Shown here in pieces: positions 12,601-24,655 of a DNA stretch of 64,000 nucleotides. Position numbers and translations under genes: made by a program. This stretch comes from Heliopora coerulea. Lineage: Eukaryota > Cnidaria > Anthozoa > Scleralcyonacea > Helioporidae. The notes beneath the pieces were generated by a model. It ran no database searches, had not been told where the DNA came from, and saw only the letters and a list, made by a program, of their open reading frames with translations. Position 1 is the first letter of the stretch. Each line of letters opens with the position of its first letter. The stretch lies in the NCBI GenBank assembly GCA_030142905.1, contig JASJOG010000006.1:3235501-3299500 (forward strand), written 5' to 3'.

Positions 12601-15600
12601 AAAGGAAAGGAGAAAGAAGAAAGGGGGAAGAAAGGGGGAAGGAATGAGGAGGGAAGAATTGAAGGAAAGGGAAAGGAAAGTGAAAAGAAAAGTAAGAAAA
12701 AAGGGAAGGAAAGGAAGGGAAGAACAGATCAGCACAAAAACCAACTATAATGGTGAGATAGAGTGATGGTACATACAAAGTGGAATGACTGAAATATGTT
12801 AAAAAGTCAAGATACACAGTTATACAGTGTATCTAGCTTCAATGCGATCAATGAGGTGAGTACCATTGCACTTATGCTAGCCTGCATACTCCCAGCATCA
12901 ATCTGCCAGGGCAGCTGATTGTGCTGGCAGGCAAGTAATTTGTTATAAATAGCACTTGCCAGGTTAGGCCTGACTGGATCACTAAAATTGTTAAATAATG
13001 GAGTGAAATAAACATGAAAAGATACAACTATATGGCAAGAAAATACATGTTAAAGAACTCTCTCTAAGATCAAAACCACAATTTGAGTGGAATTTTTGTG
13101 GCCTTTGTTTTGCTTTTTGATTGGCTGCTGCTCTAAGTTGTGCATATTTCTATTTTCTAATGGTGGAAAATTGCATTTCTACATTTTTGCAATCAGCAAA
13201 ATGGCAGACTGCATTATTCAACAAAGGCAAAAGGATCAAATTATGGCCTGGTTTCTATATTAATAATTGCTACAGTCTCTACAGATAATCTCAACAATTG
13301 AAATGATCATGTGGAAGCCATGCTCTCAGTGTCTCTAGGGATCACTGATGTAGAAACTGTACTTTGTACCTTTGCAATTGTGATTGTTATGATTGACGTA
13401 TTATTAGTAAGCACAAAATCCCAATGATCATTGCCAATGCTGAGGTCATTTTTGTAAGTGATAAAAACAACCTCAGCAACCATGGTGATTGTAAAGACTG
13501 TGTGAAGTTGAGGCTTAACAACATTCAAAAAATGGGATGGGCACAAGATAGAAATATGAAATGAACCAGAAATGGCCATCTTTGTTTGGTACAAAATATA
13601 TGGTGTAGTTGCCATGCTCTATTGGTTTCAATACTCCTGGTTGATAATGTAAGACATGTACGAAGTAGAAATGATGGACATCTGCCACCAGTGTTCCCAC
13701 ATGGTAAAATCTGGCCAAAATTTGTGTAATCAAAGGTTCAATATAGTATTATGCAAGTTGTTAATGCAAACCAAGTTTGCTTAATGAAGACAAAGCTGCC
13801 ATGTTTTTAGAGAAAATAAATGGCACTTGCCAGTCATAGAAATCTAATCTCACAAGCACCATTCATTGCACCCACTTTATTTTTTCTTGGATAGCACTGT
13901 AGCTTGTTACAGTTAAGACATTGAGAGATTGTAATCACATACAGGTAAGAATGAGGAAAAAGCAAAAGTAAAAAAGAGGAAAAGGACGAGAAAAGGGAGG
14001 AAAGGTATAGGTAAATAATAAAGAAGTGTAAGTACTGCAGACTGCATGTACAGATTAATAATCTTACCATTTACAATTAAAGTGTTAAGACATTCAACAT
14101 CACCACAGTAGGCAGCAGCATGCAAAGGAGTTCTTCTTTCATGATCCTGTATTCAAGAAGGATTATATACCGTAAATGATTGATTAAGCACCACGGCACT
14201 TATTTACATTTTTCAAGTTTATTTGGCATTTATTTGAGAACGGCATTTATTCAAGAGTGGTGCTTATTTCAAAGACGAGTAAAACACTAGTGGAATATAT
14301 AGAGAATAAAGGAGGCATGCACTATTGTCAGACACGTCCCAATAGAACTTTCAAGTCTAATAGATTATTTTCTAAAGGTGGACGAATCAAATAGCATCTT
14401 GGCTGAAGTTACAGGGAAGAGAAAGCACAAGGTTGAGCTGGTGGTTCCTACAAAGTTTACAGAATACACTGTAAATTGATGACATGCACAGGTGTTAGAC
14501 TCAGAGTTGAGCAAGAAGGAGAAATTTATACACCCAGAATTATTATACGGACCCAATTGTAAGAGATATCCTACATTAAAACTTTAGAACTCTCAAATTG
14601 GTTGTGATCTCCTTTCTCAATCATGTTATGATATATTGGTGCAGTGTTTATTTATAAATCCTCAAAGTGGTGCCATGGCACTGATTCAAGAGTGGCGCTT
14701 ATTAAATTATTTTCGGTAAAGGTGTGGCACTTATTCGAGAGTGGTGCTTATTCGGTTAGTGGTGCTTAATCGATCATTTACGGTAATAAGTTTTAATAAT
14801 ATACAAAATTCTAAATTTTAATAAAACAACCATTCATTTCAGGAAAATTTGTTAGCCTGTTTTCTAAGCAACCCCTCAGGGCTTTTCAAATTTCAGTGCC
14901 TATAGATTTATTCACATTTTATATACACATGTCAAGAGAGGAGATGCAAACAGGTATGAAAGTCTTCAGTTATAGTCTCAGTCTTTGTAACAGTTTACTG
15001 ATGGCATGCATTGTACTGTATACAATAATACCTGATTTAGCCCTACCTGTATGTCTATTTCTAATTGTTCCAAGAAAGTTCTGACCAAGTTAAAATCAAA
15101 CATTTAAACTATGGCAATGCTTTGATTTAATTGATTGATTATCCTATATTAAATCAATGCCTGATTAAGCACTAGAGTTGCAAGAATTGCATGACATAAT
15201 CTAGGGTAAGTTGTTTTTGAAAGGGAGTTTAGACCCATAAGTTTTCTTTCATTTACATTTTAAAGTATATTTTAAGAGAACCAGCCATTTTTTATTAGTA
15301 TCACAAACTAACCCATTAAGGGGCAAGGGCATACTTCTGATTTTACCCAATGTTGGATGATTTTATTCAGCAAAGTGAGGTACCTGCCCTAAAATGAGTT
15401 AATCTAAAACCCTGAGTAAAATTATTTGAATCAAATTTATTAAGTGCTTTACATCATACATCAATATTAACAGCATTTACCAAAGAATTAACATCTTCTT
15501 TCCTGGTAATAAGGGAACGAAGCTCAACAGGATCACTGTGGAAACATGCCTGAACAAGTGGTGGCTATGGGAAAATAAGGTGCACAAGAAAATCAAATAT

Positions 15601-16282
15601 TAAAGCAGTAATATTGTAAGCTACTCAGGCACATATATTGTAGTTTTAATAGACCAAGAGAAATGTAAAAAAGAATATGATATTTTAAAGACAGGAAACA
15701 TAACAGTATGGAAAATGACAGGGGATAAGGGTGGATGGTCTATAAAATGCAATTCTAACATGTATTCTAACATGCAACTACAGATAAATATGTATTTCCA
15801 CATGAGAACACATAATTCTCCATTAAAAGGACCCCACACAAAACATTAAATCCAGATGGAAACTAGTAAACATCATGTATTCATTCTACTATATAGTAGT
15901 TCAAAAAGAAAAAAAATACGAGATAGATGCATCAAATTTGGTTAAAATACTGCTCAATAAACTGGTAAAACCAGTCATCTGAAAGTATGTCTGAACTACA
16001 TAAGACTGCTAGGTTTAATAGTCTGGATTATTTTCAAAGGCAAATTTATCTGAATTTCCAAATTTTTGACAGTCTATATAAACAGTCATTGTTGCATTGG
16101 TAACTCAATATAGTTAAATTGCTCAAGTTTTAACTGTAAGCACAAAGTTGTAGGGCCATCTAGTTACAAAATAACAAGTGCACATTACTCAGGAGAAATT
16201 CGCAAGAAAGAAAAACACCCGATCTAATCTGGCGACATCGCATACAGTACCTTACCTCATCCAATAACTGGTGAATGACCAT
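664..16282 (-). CDS. ANKRD28-like: Ankyrin-repeat scaffold, PP6 regulatory ankyrin subunit type (5' part, 12 exons)
   Basis: Coding exons in transcript order: 16256-16282, 15481-15564, 14068-14146, 11389-11459, 7465-7573, 5547-5638, 4867-4954, 3157-3221, 2659-2736, 2438-2563, 1030-1116, 664-742. All have AG/GT borders and compatible phases, giving about 328 residues. The start is the ATG at 16280-16282, nine codons before the first donor; the next exon reads [18 protein letters not shown]. Ankyrin signatures follow in order: [86 protein letters not shown] and [13 protein letters not shown]. Repeat order and linkers such as [10 protein letters not shown] match vertebrate ANKRD28/44/52, which scaffold protein phosphatase 6 with SAPS subunits in the cytosol. 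Those proteins have about 1,050 residues and over 25 repeats, so roughly the first third is here and the rest lies off the left edge. No exon was recognised in 1-663. Which paralogue it is cannot be decided from this part. Confidence 0.9.
870..980. repeat. Long hairpin, 45-bp arms
   Basis: Arms 870-914 and 936-980 are reverse complements with one mismatch seen, around a 21-base loop. It is intronic in the ankyrin gene and probably a foldback MITE. No coding content. Confidence 0.85.
1140..1345. repeat. Degenerate triplet microsatellite (GCT/ACT/GTT)
   Basis: An imperfect run of trinucleotides built from CT and TG steps with three-base periodicity. A Ser/Asn-rich antisense reading frame across it is a product of the repeat. 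It lies in an intron just upstream of exon 1030-1116. Confidence 0.7.
1880..2320. repeat. Second degenerate triplet-repeat tract
   Basis: The same loose ACT/GCT/GTT composition as the tract at 1140-1345, more diverged and interspersed. It is intronic, between exons 1030-1116 and 2438-2563 of the ankyrin gene. Confidence 0.5.
2758..3005 (-). mobile_element. tRNA-like module bounded by perfect 45-bp inverted repeats
   Basis: The ends 2758-2802 and 2961-3005 are exact reverse complements over 45 bases, starting GTTCTTTATACGCGCTCTC. Between them, about 2808-2878 on the minus strand, is a tRNA-like sequence with an A-box-like TAGCTCAATGGTTAGAGC and a B-box-like GGGTTCGATTCCC. The acceptor stem has mismatches and position 33 is C rather than U, so it is not a working tRNA. 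It looks like a tRNA-derived SINE head captured in a foldback element. Its left edge is about 20 bp from the splice acceptor of exon 2659-2736. Confidence 0.8.
8953..9028. repeat. Hairpin, about 30-bp arms
   Basis: Left arm 8953-8983 and the right arm ending at 9028 are reverse complements except at two adjacent positions, with a short loop around CAGCCATGG. Probably a foldback MITE remnant in an intron. Confidence 0.75.
10400..10430. repeat. Decayed Tigger-like terminus
   Basis: CAGTCAACTCTCACTGTAG followed by TGGACACC resembles the terminal repeat of the intact element at 45296-46552 (CAGTCAACTCTCG, then GGACACC). No matching partner end was identified, so this is a solo terminus or the remains of a MITE. 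Confidence 0.5.
12264..12726 (+). repeat. 460-bp polypurine (GGAAA-rich) tract
   Basis: The plus strand is almost entirely A and G, in irregular GGAAGGGAAAGG-like units with few pyrimidines. All six frames are therefore open or skewed, so long Phe/Pro/Ser/Leu-rich or Lys/Glu/Gly-rich readings here are artefacts. It is intronic in the ankyrin gene and could form triplex (H-DNA) structures. Confidence 0.9.
14168..14785. mobile_element. MITE with about 27-bp terminal inverted repeats
   Basis: The left end starts TACCGTAAATGATTGATTAA. The right end, read on the minus strand, is nearly identical with one C/T difference and continues with AAGCACCAC. Inside are several more GTGGTGCTTATT-like subrepeats. 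There is no transposase. The TA dinucleotides at the ends would fit a TA target, but the class is uncertain. It lies in the intron between exons 14068-14146 and 15481-15564. Confidence 0.75.
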
Positions 16283-16469
16283 ATCCGGCTGGGTTCGGAA
16301 TTATGCACAATACAGATGAAGTACAAAGAGTGCGTACTTTGATTTTCATTCACAAATTGGTGCTAGTGGTTACGACAAATTTATCCTTTCCACAAGTATG
16401 GTCATTCATAACTCAGGTAAGTGACCTTTTCTATCAAATGAACCGGTTAAAAATACTTATTTGTTTTCT

Positions 16470-16495
16470 AAAAGTCCGCCATATTGATTTGACAG
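16470..16495 (-). promoter_or_regulatory. Possible YY1-like site upstream of the ankyrin gene
   Basis: On the minus strand, CAATATGGCGGAC lies about 200 bp upstream of the start codon. An ATGGCGG core is the known YY1 consensus, often found near TSSs of TATA-less housekeeping genes. No TATA box was seen. The call rests on motif and position only. Confidence 0.3.
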
Positions 16496-19400
16496 CAACC
16501 CGGAGCGCGAATAAGCGACGCAGAACGATTTTTACGACAAGATACGAACTTAACACGAAACAGCCTCGACAACTCCAAGAAATGCATTCCGTTTTTTTCC
16601 GTTTGGAAATTTGGAGAATGCGATGAAAATTACTCAATTTTTTTTCAAATTCGGAGTACGAAAAGAATTGTTTAATAAGGTCCTAACAATGGTAACATTG
16701 CTAGATATTTTGGGAAGCGAGGAAAAATAAATTGAAATTAATTACTTGTAAAATGGGTGTGTCTATAAAGACTTGTGCAACCTCAAAAATGTGCTAGCAC
16801 AAGCTCGCTTCAAAAGCCTACTGCACAAGGCCCCTCGCATGTCGGCGATCCCCGCAAAAACCCATAGAGAAAGAAAAACATTTTGAATTGGTTAGAAGGG
16901 AAAGGGCACTTTTGTTTTGGTTTTTTATTAAAACTCTTTGACGACGGAGTAAGACTTGCATTATTGTACTCTTGCTAACACCAGATTTTGCTCATCACAG
17001 GGCTCCCGCATAGAAAGAGGCAATGTTTCAGCAAAAAGATTTTTTCAGTAAGATTTTTCAGTCTGATTACCTGAAGTGTCCAGTCACCAGCTCATCATTA
17101 CGAGTTATTTTGAGTTTCTGACTTTTTGGCCCCTGGAAAGGAGTAGTAGGATAGGGTCTGAGTTGTGAAGGATGAGGGCAAAGCTTTCCCAGCATAGGCC
17201 GACCATGCTTGCACGGTCAATAACTTATTACTTCCCATGTCTTTTTGTTACCGTTATTACAGATTATTTTAGACTTTTTGTAGGTGGATTTGGCACTTGT
17301 AGTCCATGACGTGAAAAAGCTTGACCGTTTATCAAGACTGTTCATTATTTGGTTGGATCAAAGACCAGACAAAATGAGATTTTCAAATGAGCAGAACTGA
17401 GGTGAATCTAGGGTTTTAAAAGTAGGACGCATCATTAACTAAAGAATCAAATATAACCGAACATTTTTTTGAATATTTTTGCTAAAAGGGGTGGGGGTCA
17501 ACATACTTTTCTTTGTGGGATATATCCCATGTAATTACTTTAATGAAATTAAATTGTCTTTGATCAATATCTATGTGATTATGCATTCAAAGAATAACGA
17601 AATGCAAAGTAAGAAACGTAAACTCTTGCCCCCAAAGTAATACCATCTGTAATATGAAAGTAATTTCTAGTATTTGATGTAATTTATAACTTGTAATCTA
17701 GACTTTCATAAGTCATTTGTAATCTTCAAGTAATTAAAACAGTAATTGGTTACAATTATAAATTACTGGACTTAAGCACAACATTGTAATTCAGTGCAGA
17801 TGCTAGTTATTTCGTCAAATTAAAGCTGTAAAGTTGACAACTCAGTACCAGTAGGAAGCCCAGGACGTAGCCAGGAATTTGAAAGTGAAGGGGGGGGGGG
17901 GGGAAACAGAAGAAAATTCAGACAAATTTAGTGTACCGACAAGATGGTAGCAATTTACCAACAAATATTAAGAAAAAATCAAAGTTAACAAAACCGAGGA
18001 CAAGAAAAATTGAAATTCAATGCTGGAATAAATGGTTTCTACTTTGCTAGCTCTGGCTGGTATAATGGTATTAAATTTCGTAAATGATTTACCACAGAAA
18101 CGTAGGCACATCGCGTGAGCTACGATATATACCAACATAACTTCTTTTTCGGCCATCACTGCTACCACAACCACTTTGTCCTGAGTGTTGACAGGATCTA
18201 TCATTTTTGTCGGTTAAAAATCAAAACAAAACAAAATTCCTTAAGACCATTTTGTATTGAACGTCTTTCCCGTACTTAACTTTCGCCGGAGCTTATTTAA
18301 CAATTTTTCAATTCAAACGCAAACGGAACCCGCGACAGACAGGCTTAATGTACCAACAGATGTACTGGATGTACCTACAGACCTAGTCAGGACGAAAAGC
18401 GGGGAGCAACTACCCCCCTGCCCCCTTGGCTACGTTAATAGCCCAGGATAAGGGCCTTGGCCCCGCGTTTGAACTGTTAAAATACCGTAGCTCTTCAAAC
18501 TTAATTTTACGAAAATGCATGTGATAATTCAGTATCGAACTTTCGTTGCTCTATAGCCGAGCATGTATTTCTGATGAGATCGAATTTTTTGGTTTTGGAC
18601 CATTCTTTCGTGTCGCTGACATCCCGTGCAGTTGCTTTTAAAAAGGAACAAACACTACATTGCCGTTGAAGATGACAAAACCAACTGACAGTTTCACACC
18701 CTCGTAGTTCTTCCTTCTTATATTCCACATGGCTCGGTTTCTTTTGTTCTTCTAGGGTGAATATATTCAATACTCCCTGTCAATTAACTGTCTAAAAGAG
18801 TGATGGTACTTTCCATTAGTAAACGGGGAATGCGAGACCATAAACAATAAAAAACAATGGTATAACAATGAATTCATACTTCCCTCTAATATTCCCTTCA
18901 TGTATTATATTAGTATGTCGCAAAGGAATTCGAGGCGATCGCCCTATTTAAATTTGTTTGGGAGCCCGCAATACACAGGGGATTCCATCAAAAGGGCTCC
19001 AAAAACAGTGCTTAGAAAACAACAGGGACTACAGTGTTTTACCAAAATAAATGTTAAAATACAACTTAATACCAGAGTTGAAACGCGTAGTCTGTAAGTA
19101 CAAAGGTACTTACAATACCAATACAGATATTCCCCCCAAATATTCCACTATAATATTCCCCGCATCACTCCTTATCTTTCTTCTAATTTAAAAAAAAAAA
19201 TAGGGAACACCAAGTCCACTTCAACAATACACATTATAACATGTCTTATAAACACGTGTAAAACATCTCACATTTTAAATACAACTGAGCAGTTGCTTAT
19301 ATTGAAATGGTCTACCTTAAATTTCTTTGTTGTTGGCCATTCATGAAGCAGTCCGTGCTTCTTTGTAAAATGTCTGAAACAGACTCTTCCTCTTTTCAAA

Positions 19401-19715
19401 TAACCCTTTGGTAGGTATGAAGAGAACTTATATATACTTATGACCTGTTCAGTCGCATTCAATTCGACACTAATTTTGTGTTCAAAAAAATCTCGTCCAA
19501 CTCACCGCTCTTGTTTACCATGTTCTGACAAATTTAACCAACGAAACTAATCACTTTGCAATTTAAATATACCTCTTCAAAATCCCAATACGGATGTTCG
19601 TACCTTTATTGTGCTATTTCAGCGCTTTAGACACCCATTCCGAAAGATTCCCAGAACAAAAGCATCCTTTGCAATTGTCTCTCAAATCAACCTCGTCCAT
19701 GTGAAACATGTATAA

Positions 19716-19810
19716 GTTATTTTGAGGCCCCTTGGGGATATGTGATTCATTCACCTCGGACCACGCCCTCGGTGAATAAATCACATATCCTCTCGTTGCC
19801 TCAAAATAAC
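19716..19810. repeat. Hairpin ending in GTTATTTTGAGGC
   Basis: Left arm from 19716 (GTTATTTTGAGGC, later GGATATGTGATTCATTCACC) pairs with the right arm ending at 19810, with small bulges and a 15-base loop about 19756-19770. A foldback MITE is likely. Confidence 0.8.
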
Positions 19811-20366
19811 CTATATATATTGCTGTGAACTGTGCAGCACACATATTCGGGAAGGACAAAAAATCTGCGAAATTTTCTAGAGTGAGTTCGGCTTTCATAC
19901 AAAATATCGAAAGTTAATGTCACAAAAATGCATCTTAAAGAAGAATAAAATTGACTTCGGACATGGTAAACAAATACAGCAGTCTGCTGAAGATAACAAA
20001 ATGTGCATATGTAAAAATGAATAGGTTTACTGTAATTATACAATGGATTTAAAACAATATAGATCATGACCACCACGCAAGAACGGTTGCATTTAACAAT
20101 GAACTCCTGACAACTTTGGCCATAGTTTCTGGTTAGGAATTGTTTATTGGGCTGCTTTGGGGAGGGGAGCGTCATGACCTGGTCGGCCCTTTCCTTGGTA
20201 CATCGGTGGAAATATCTCAAAAACCCTTGTAAGAGGCTTTCAAATTTTCAGTGGGAATAGATTTTGTTGTGCACCAAATACTGCATCATCGTATAACTGT
20301 TTGATTTTTTAATTTCTATTCCAGAACTTAACAATTTAACACTAAAGGGAAAATTTATCATAGTCC

Positions 20367-23300
20367 CTAACTTCCCATAGAAGCTAACGAATCTTTGGCA
20401 TATTCGTGAACGTTTCTTCGTAACAATGTATATACATCTTTACAGCCTCTTTTGGCAAGGTCTAAGACCTTTTCTAAATTATCTGAATGTAATTTGGAGT
20501 CCAACCTAAGTAGAACAATCTTTTCAGATTTTGGCAAAATTGCTAGCGTAAGTTGAGGCGCTCCAGATAATTCCTCAAGGTAATTGATGTCCACGAGAGG
20601 TGAATCATTGATATAACTAACAGAACAGGAACAAACATAGTCTTTCATCGGTATACCGGCATCAAGCAGAGCAACAGTTGCAGCATTTATACAAGCACTG
20701 TAATTTCCTCCATCTGATTGAAGTATCTAAAAATGTATGAAGTGTGATTGAGTCAAGTTATTTCAAAGTACACAAGTCCAACGTTGTTGAACTAATACAA
20801 CGCAAAAAGCAAGTTTCACGACCGGTTGAATTAGACGAATCTTTTCGAGGTGACTTTCACCGAGAATAGTAAAGATAGTTTTCAACTGGACGACTTTTTC
20901 TAGCCTGAAGGAATTTTTCTTTTTTTTCATGGGCTCTAATCCGAAATCTAATCAATTTATACAAAGAAATGTCGATCCGTGCGATGAAATTTGCCTAGTA
21001 AGAAACAGTTTTAATTCTTTTCGGTCAGACACGTCTCCAGTTGACAAGTAAAATCATCTGGCGTTAGACCGACCAAAATCAAAAGGTTGCATACGGACAG
21101 AAAAGAGCATAATGAAGTTTCTTAACCTCTGTTGGAAATCAAACGCTTAACCTTCTCATCGCCGGGGAAATGCTATGACCATTGAGCTACTCGGACATAT
21201 TTCGAGACTGCAGTTAAGGTGCTCATATCCGAGTGAATGTTTTGCCTCGCGATTGTCATCCTGATGTATGCGCTAACCTCACGAGAGCCTAGAGGTTGTA
21301 CTGGAGCGAATCATAAGCAGAAATCTTGGTGTAATAGACTGTTCTGTGGTTTGATTTGGCGTGGAAGCCGACAATTGGAATCAAATTCAATGCCGCCATT
21401 TTATGTAAATTAGGGAGGGTGGGTGGAAGCAAACTGTTTGTCTCCAGGGAAAAAGATTAAAAAGACATAGGAATCTTGTATTATTACTACAGTATATGAG
21501 ATTGTGTTTCTTCAAAATCTTGATAGTATGCATGAGTATGATAAATATAGAAAATGAATGAGGAAGCAACCTTCAAATAATCTTCAGAATGTAATAGAAG
21601 AATCCAATCTGATCTGAACCAATGCAAGAAAGAAAAACTATATCTGATCTGATCTGATCCAAATGAGTAAAATTTTAATCCAGTTTGATCTGAATTCAAA
21701 CTGATCATATTGGTTTGGACTTGGATCTGATTTGCATTGCTGGCTGTAATGAAAAACCCCTTATTGATGCACTGCCCCTAGTTATCTCTACCTAAACATT
21801 TCCATTAGATTGCACATTATGGTGACTTTACCCATGACACTTGAAACTGCCAAATGGCCACTTTCTTCACTAAAGTCCCTGAAAACATATTCATAATCAA
21901 CAATGGACCAAGATAGACTTAGTGGATTAGCACTACTGCACATTCACCAGGAAATACAAGTTGGTTCGTGATGAAATGATTAGTAAATTTGCTTCATCCA
22001 ATTGATGAAAAGACTTCATTTTAAAAGCTGCAAATGTTTGACTTTGAAAGTATCTGACTCTTTTCTGCTCACTTGATTCAAATGCTCCAGATTTTGATGT
22101 AGTGCAAGAGATGTTATGTGTATGTATGAAGTGTACATGCTCTAATTCCCTTTTTTCCCCTTTTACTACCATACTAGTTTAGGAGTTCTCTACTTCAGTC
22201 CTTTCTAATCTCTTTTCCTTGATTAAATCAGATTGATTTGCTAGGCTTATCACACAAAACACATGGATGTTGGATGAATTTCAATAAAATGTACAAGAAA
22301 TGCTGCCAAATTAGCTCTTTCATGATTTCTTAGATAGAAAACAGCACACCTTAACTCTCTCCAGTCTGTACCTGACTTTTTAATTTTACTCATCAACAGG
22401 AGACATCTTGGACAGGAAACGGTTAAGCTTACTTGTTCATGGCTTTAAAACATGGAGAAAGTTCTCCAAAGTTGACCATTACTGGCACCTCATTTCATAC
22501 CCCCCAGTCAATTCTAGATCCACTGGTGTGGGGAGGCAAATGACATAAGGATGTTTTGACTGGGTTCCAAAGCATGCTTACCTGTCTAATTATATAGGGC
22601 GCAAAATTACTCGATTGTGATTGGGTAATGAGGAGGGCATTTTTTCTTAATTCAGGGCAAAATTACTCTTACCTGATTGGTAGAGACACAGGAGCAGGAA
22701 AATTTACTTTTTTAGATAAATAAGAAATGGTTTCTCATTTTGTTGAAGCCAACAACGATTTAATTGAAGAATTTAAAACTTCTAGTGAAAATGTAAACAC
22801 TAGAAATTGTGATCTTAAGTTGATGATTGATTCAATTTAATAAAATTCATTGTAATGAAAGTCATTTCTGAGTTGCTTTTCACATTGGGGTTTGATTGAC
22901 ACTTATATGGCTTCCTCATGTTCACGTGCTTAGCCAATTTATTTATGAATAAATTTTGTCCCCTATATGATTAACAGGTAGTCACATTGTTCCTTGTAAA
23001 ATTAAGGTTTAATTTCACTTGTGTTTTCAAAGTTGCACAAAGTTGCCCTCGTCGCTTCGCAACTTGGTCAACTTTTGTGCAACTTTGGAAACTTGTGTGA
23101 AATTAAACCTTAATTTTACTCAGCCCCATGCAATTACCTATACAAAACCTCCCTCGCCGCCGTAGTTGCATTGTTCGATCGGGACTATCGATTATATTTC
23201 AGAATCATCCTCAGAGATACATAAACAGAAATCTTTTCATGATAATCTGACACTGCCGAAGTAAACAGAAAAATGCTGACTCGAGCGGGATTTGAACTCG

Positions 23301-24029
23301 CACTTTCGGATACCGGTCCGCTGTATCTCTGAGGGTGATTCTGCAAAAGAACTGAAACACCGCACATCCTCTCATGGGTAAGCGTTAAGTGGTCGCGAGA
23401 ATATCTCGTGCACTTAAGTTGGATTAAAACTCGTCTCCAATCCCTGTGAACTCGATAGCGCAACAGGTAATTCTGCGTACCGGTATCTCGAAACTACCGA
23501 TTATGATTTGCAGCTTTGTTTCGAATTAAAAATGCCGGGAAAATGTAAAAATTAGCTGTTATGCCGTAGAGCCAAACAAGCATACATTCTCAGAAAACCA
23601 GCATAAGTGCTGTTCGACCACCCTGAATTTATGTTTTATGATGTTTTTACTTACCTGCACAAATATATCGATCTGAGAACGCGGATACAAAGAAGTCAAA
23701 ATACAAGCTTCAAAGGTGCGCTGGATTGCTATAGATATTTCTACCGACTTTCTGTCACCCTTTGGTCGTTTCTTCCTTTCTCCTGTACTAAATGTTGCCA
23801 TACTAAACTCGCAATTTACAAGTGCTTGGTCGTGGCGTGCTTTAGTTTTGTTCGCGACTTCATGGGGTCCATAAACTGCAGCAAGTGTTTTAGTATTTCC
23901 CATTTCGATGTACGCTGAACCATCCGCCTGATTGAAGACACCCATTCTACTAATCAACCGTCGGAGCTCACCAGGTCGACGGCCATCTAGTCTAAAACCT
24001 TCAGGAGAAAGGATTTCGAGACCAGCCAT
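20367..24029 (-). CDS. EXOSC4: Exosome complex component RRP41 (EXOSC4), complete
   Basis: Exon 1 is 23655-24029 (125 codons) and exon 2 is 20367-20726 (119 codons plus stop), joined in phase 0 across a 2.9-kb GT-AG intron. The 244 residues compare with about 245 in human EXOSC4. The start ATG at 24027-24029 gives MAGLEILSPEGFRLDGRRPG, the typical RRP41 N-terminus with an RPDGRR-like motif. Further family blocks are GNTKTLAAVYGPHE, KGDRKSVEISIAIQRTFE and, across the junction, ILQSDGGNYSACINAATVAL. An in-frame upstream extension to 24128 is open but does not look like the family. RRP41 is an RNase PH-fold subunit of the hexameric exosome ring, pairing with RRP45. In animals the ring is catalytically inert and channels RNA to RRP44 and RRP6 in nucleus and cytoplasm. 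Confidence 0.95.
21127..21196 (-). repeat. Degenerate tRNA-like SINE head
   Basis: On the minus strand it reads GTAGCTCAATGGTCATAGC and then a weakened B-box region. It belongs to the same family as the copies at 2808-2878, 28312-28386 and 37930-38003. It is intronic in EXOSC4. The substitutions rule out a functional tRNA. Confidence 0.6.
22996..23119. repeat. Hairpin, about 50-bp arms
   Basis: The left arm begins GTAAAATTAAGGTTTAATTT at 22996. The right arm is its reverse complement ending at 23119, with a few mismatches, around a loop containing TCGCTTCGC. It is a foldback MITE in the EXOSC4 intron. Confidence 0.85.
23200..23344 (-). mobile_element. tRNA-like B box inside a 21-bp inverted repeat
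   Basis: The arms 23200-23220 and 23324-23344 pair with one mismatch. Between them, on the minus strand, is GTGCGAGTTCAAATCCCGCT, a B-box-like T-arm. This is the same architecture as 2758-3005 with a different tRNA-like core. It is intronic in EXOSC4. Confidence 0.65.
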
Positions 24030-24596
24030 TGCACATACATCCAGAGTGAATTTTGAGGTTTGTGGTTCAAGTAGCCTAAAAGCGCCTGGGTACGAGGGAG
24101 CGGCAGGGTTCAAAGAACAAATAATCAATAATCAATTATTTATTCTGTGTTAGGGTTGGTAATGTAAAATCTAACCTTGCATTGCTAAATGTGGGAACAT
24201 TTGTGTGTGCTTTTGTTTGTATTGGAGGTTTGCTGAAATTTCGGTGAGTTGATGTATTTTTATTGCTAGTTTTGAAATAACGTGATTTAATTCTTTCACC
24301 ACCGGACGACTGCAGTTGTCTGGGCGCTAATGCAGTTTTGCACCTCAACCGTATAAATAAAATACAAGTACCATTAGTAAGTCACAGTCGGCAGCTTCTT
24401 ACCTGGAGATTACAGTGATACAGTAATATCAAGAATTCGCTCCAAATATAAGGCATTATAGCCAAAAAAATTGACATACTGGAGTTCATGAGCGTCAACA
24501 ATGAACAATGAACCGAGGGTTCAAGACCGTAAAGTTCATGGATTTATCTCTTATCATTGTTTCTTTGCTTTTTAAAACCCACGAAAATGTGCATAA

Positions 24597-24655
24597 ACCC
24601 CAACCCCAACCCTAACGTTAACGCTAATGGCAACTCTAACCTAATTTAACCTTTG
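24597..24655 (-). repeat. Degenerate interstitial telomere-like patch
   Basis: The plus strand reads ACCCCAACCCCAACCCTAAC and then diverges to TAACGCTAATGG-like units, the C-strand of a TTAGGG-like repeat. It is short and imperfect. Confidence 0.4.

Larger units (their letters stand above)
16283..20366. other. Intergenic region between the ankyrin gene and EXOSC4
   Basis: No recognisable gene was found. It contains a G14 run (17890-17903), AT-rich sequence, and a foldback hairpin at 19716-19810. Short open frames on both strands show no domain signature. The ankyrin gene promoter must lie at its left side and the EXOSC4 3' end at its right. Confidence 0.55.

Noticed and set aside
12200..12817. 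Open frames of up to 205 codons, Phe/Ser/Pro/Leu-rich, on the minus strand
   Set aside because: Three overlapping frames are all open only because the region is a polypyrimidine/polypurine tract. None has domain content.
19614..20220. Minus-strand frames of 94 and 139 codons next to EXOSC4
   Set aside because: They include a foldback repeat, show no domain, and are not joined by plausible splice sites to EXOSC4, which ends with its own stop at 20367.
24030..24128. N-terminal extension of EXOSC4 by 33 codons
   Set aside because: In frame and open but unlike the family. The ATG at 24029 gives the expected N-terminus and total length.
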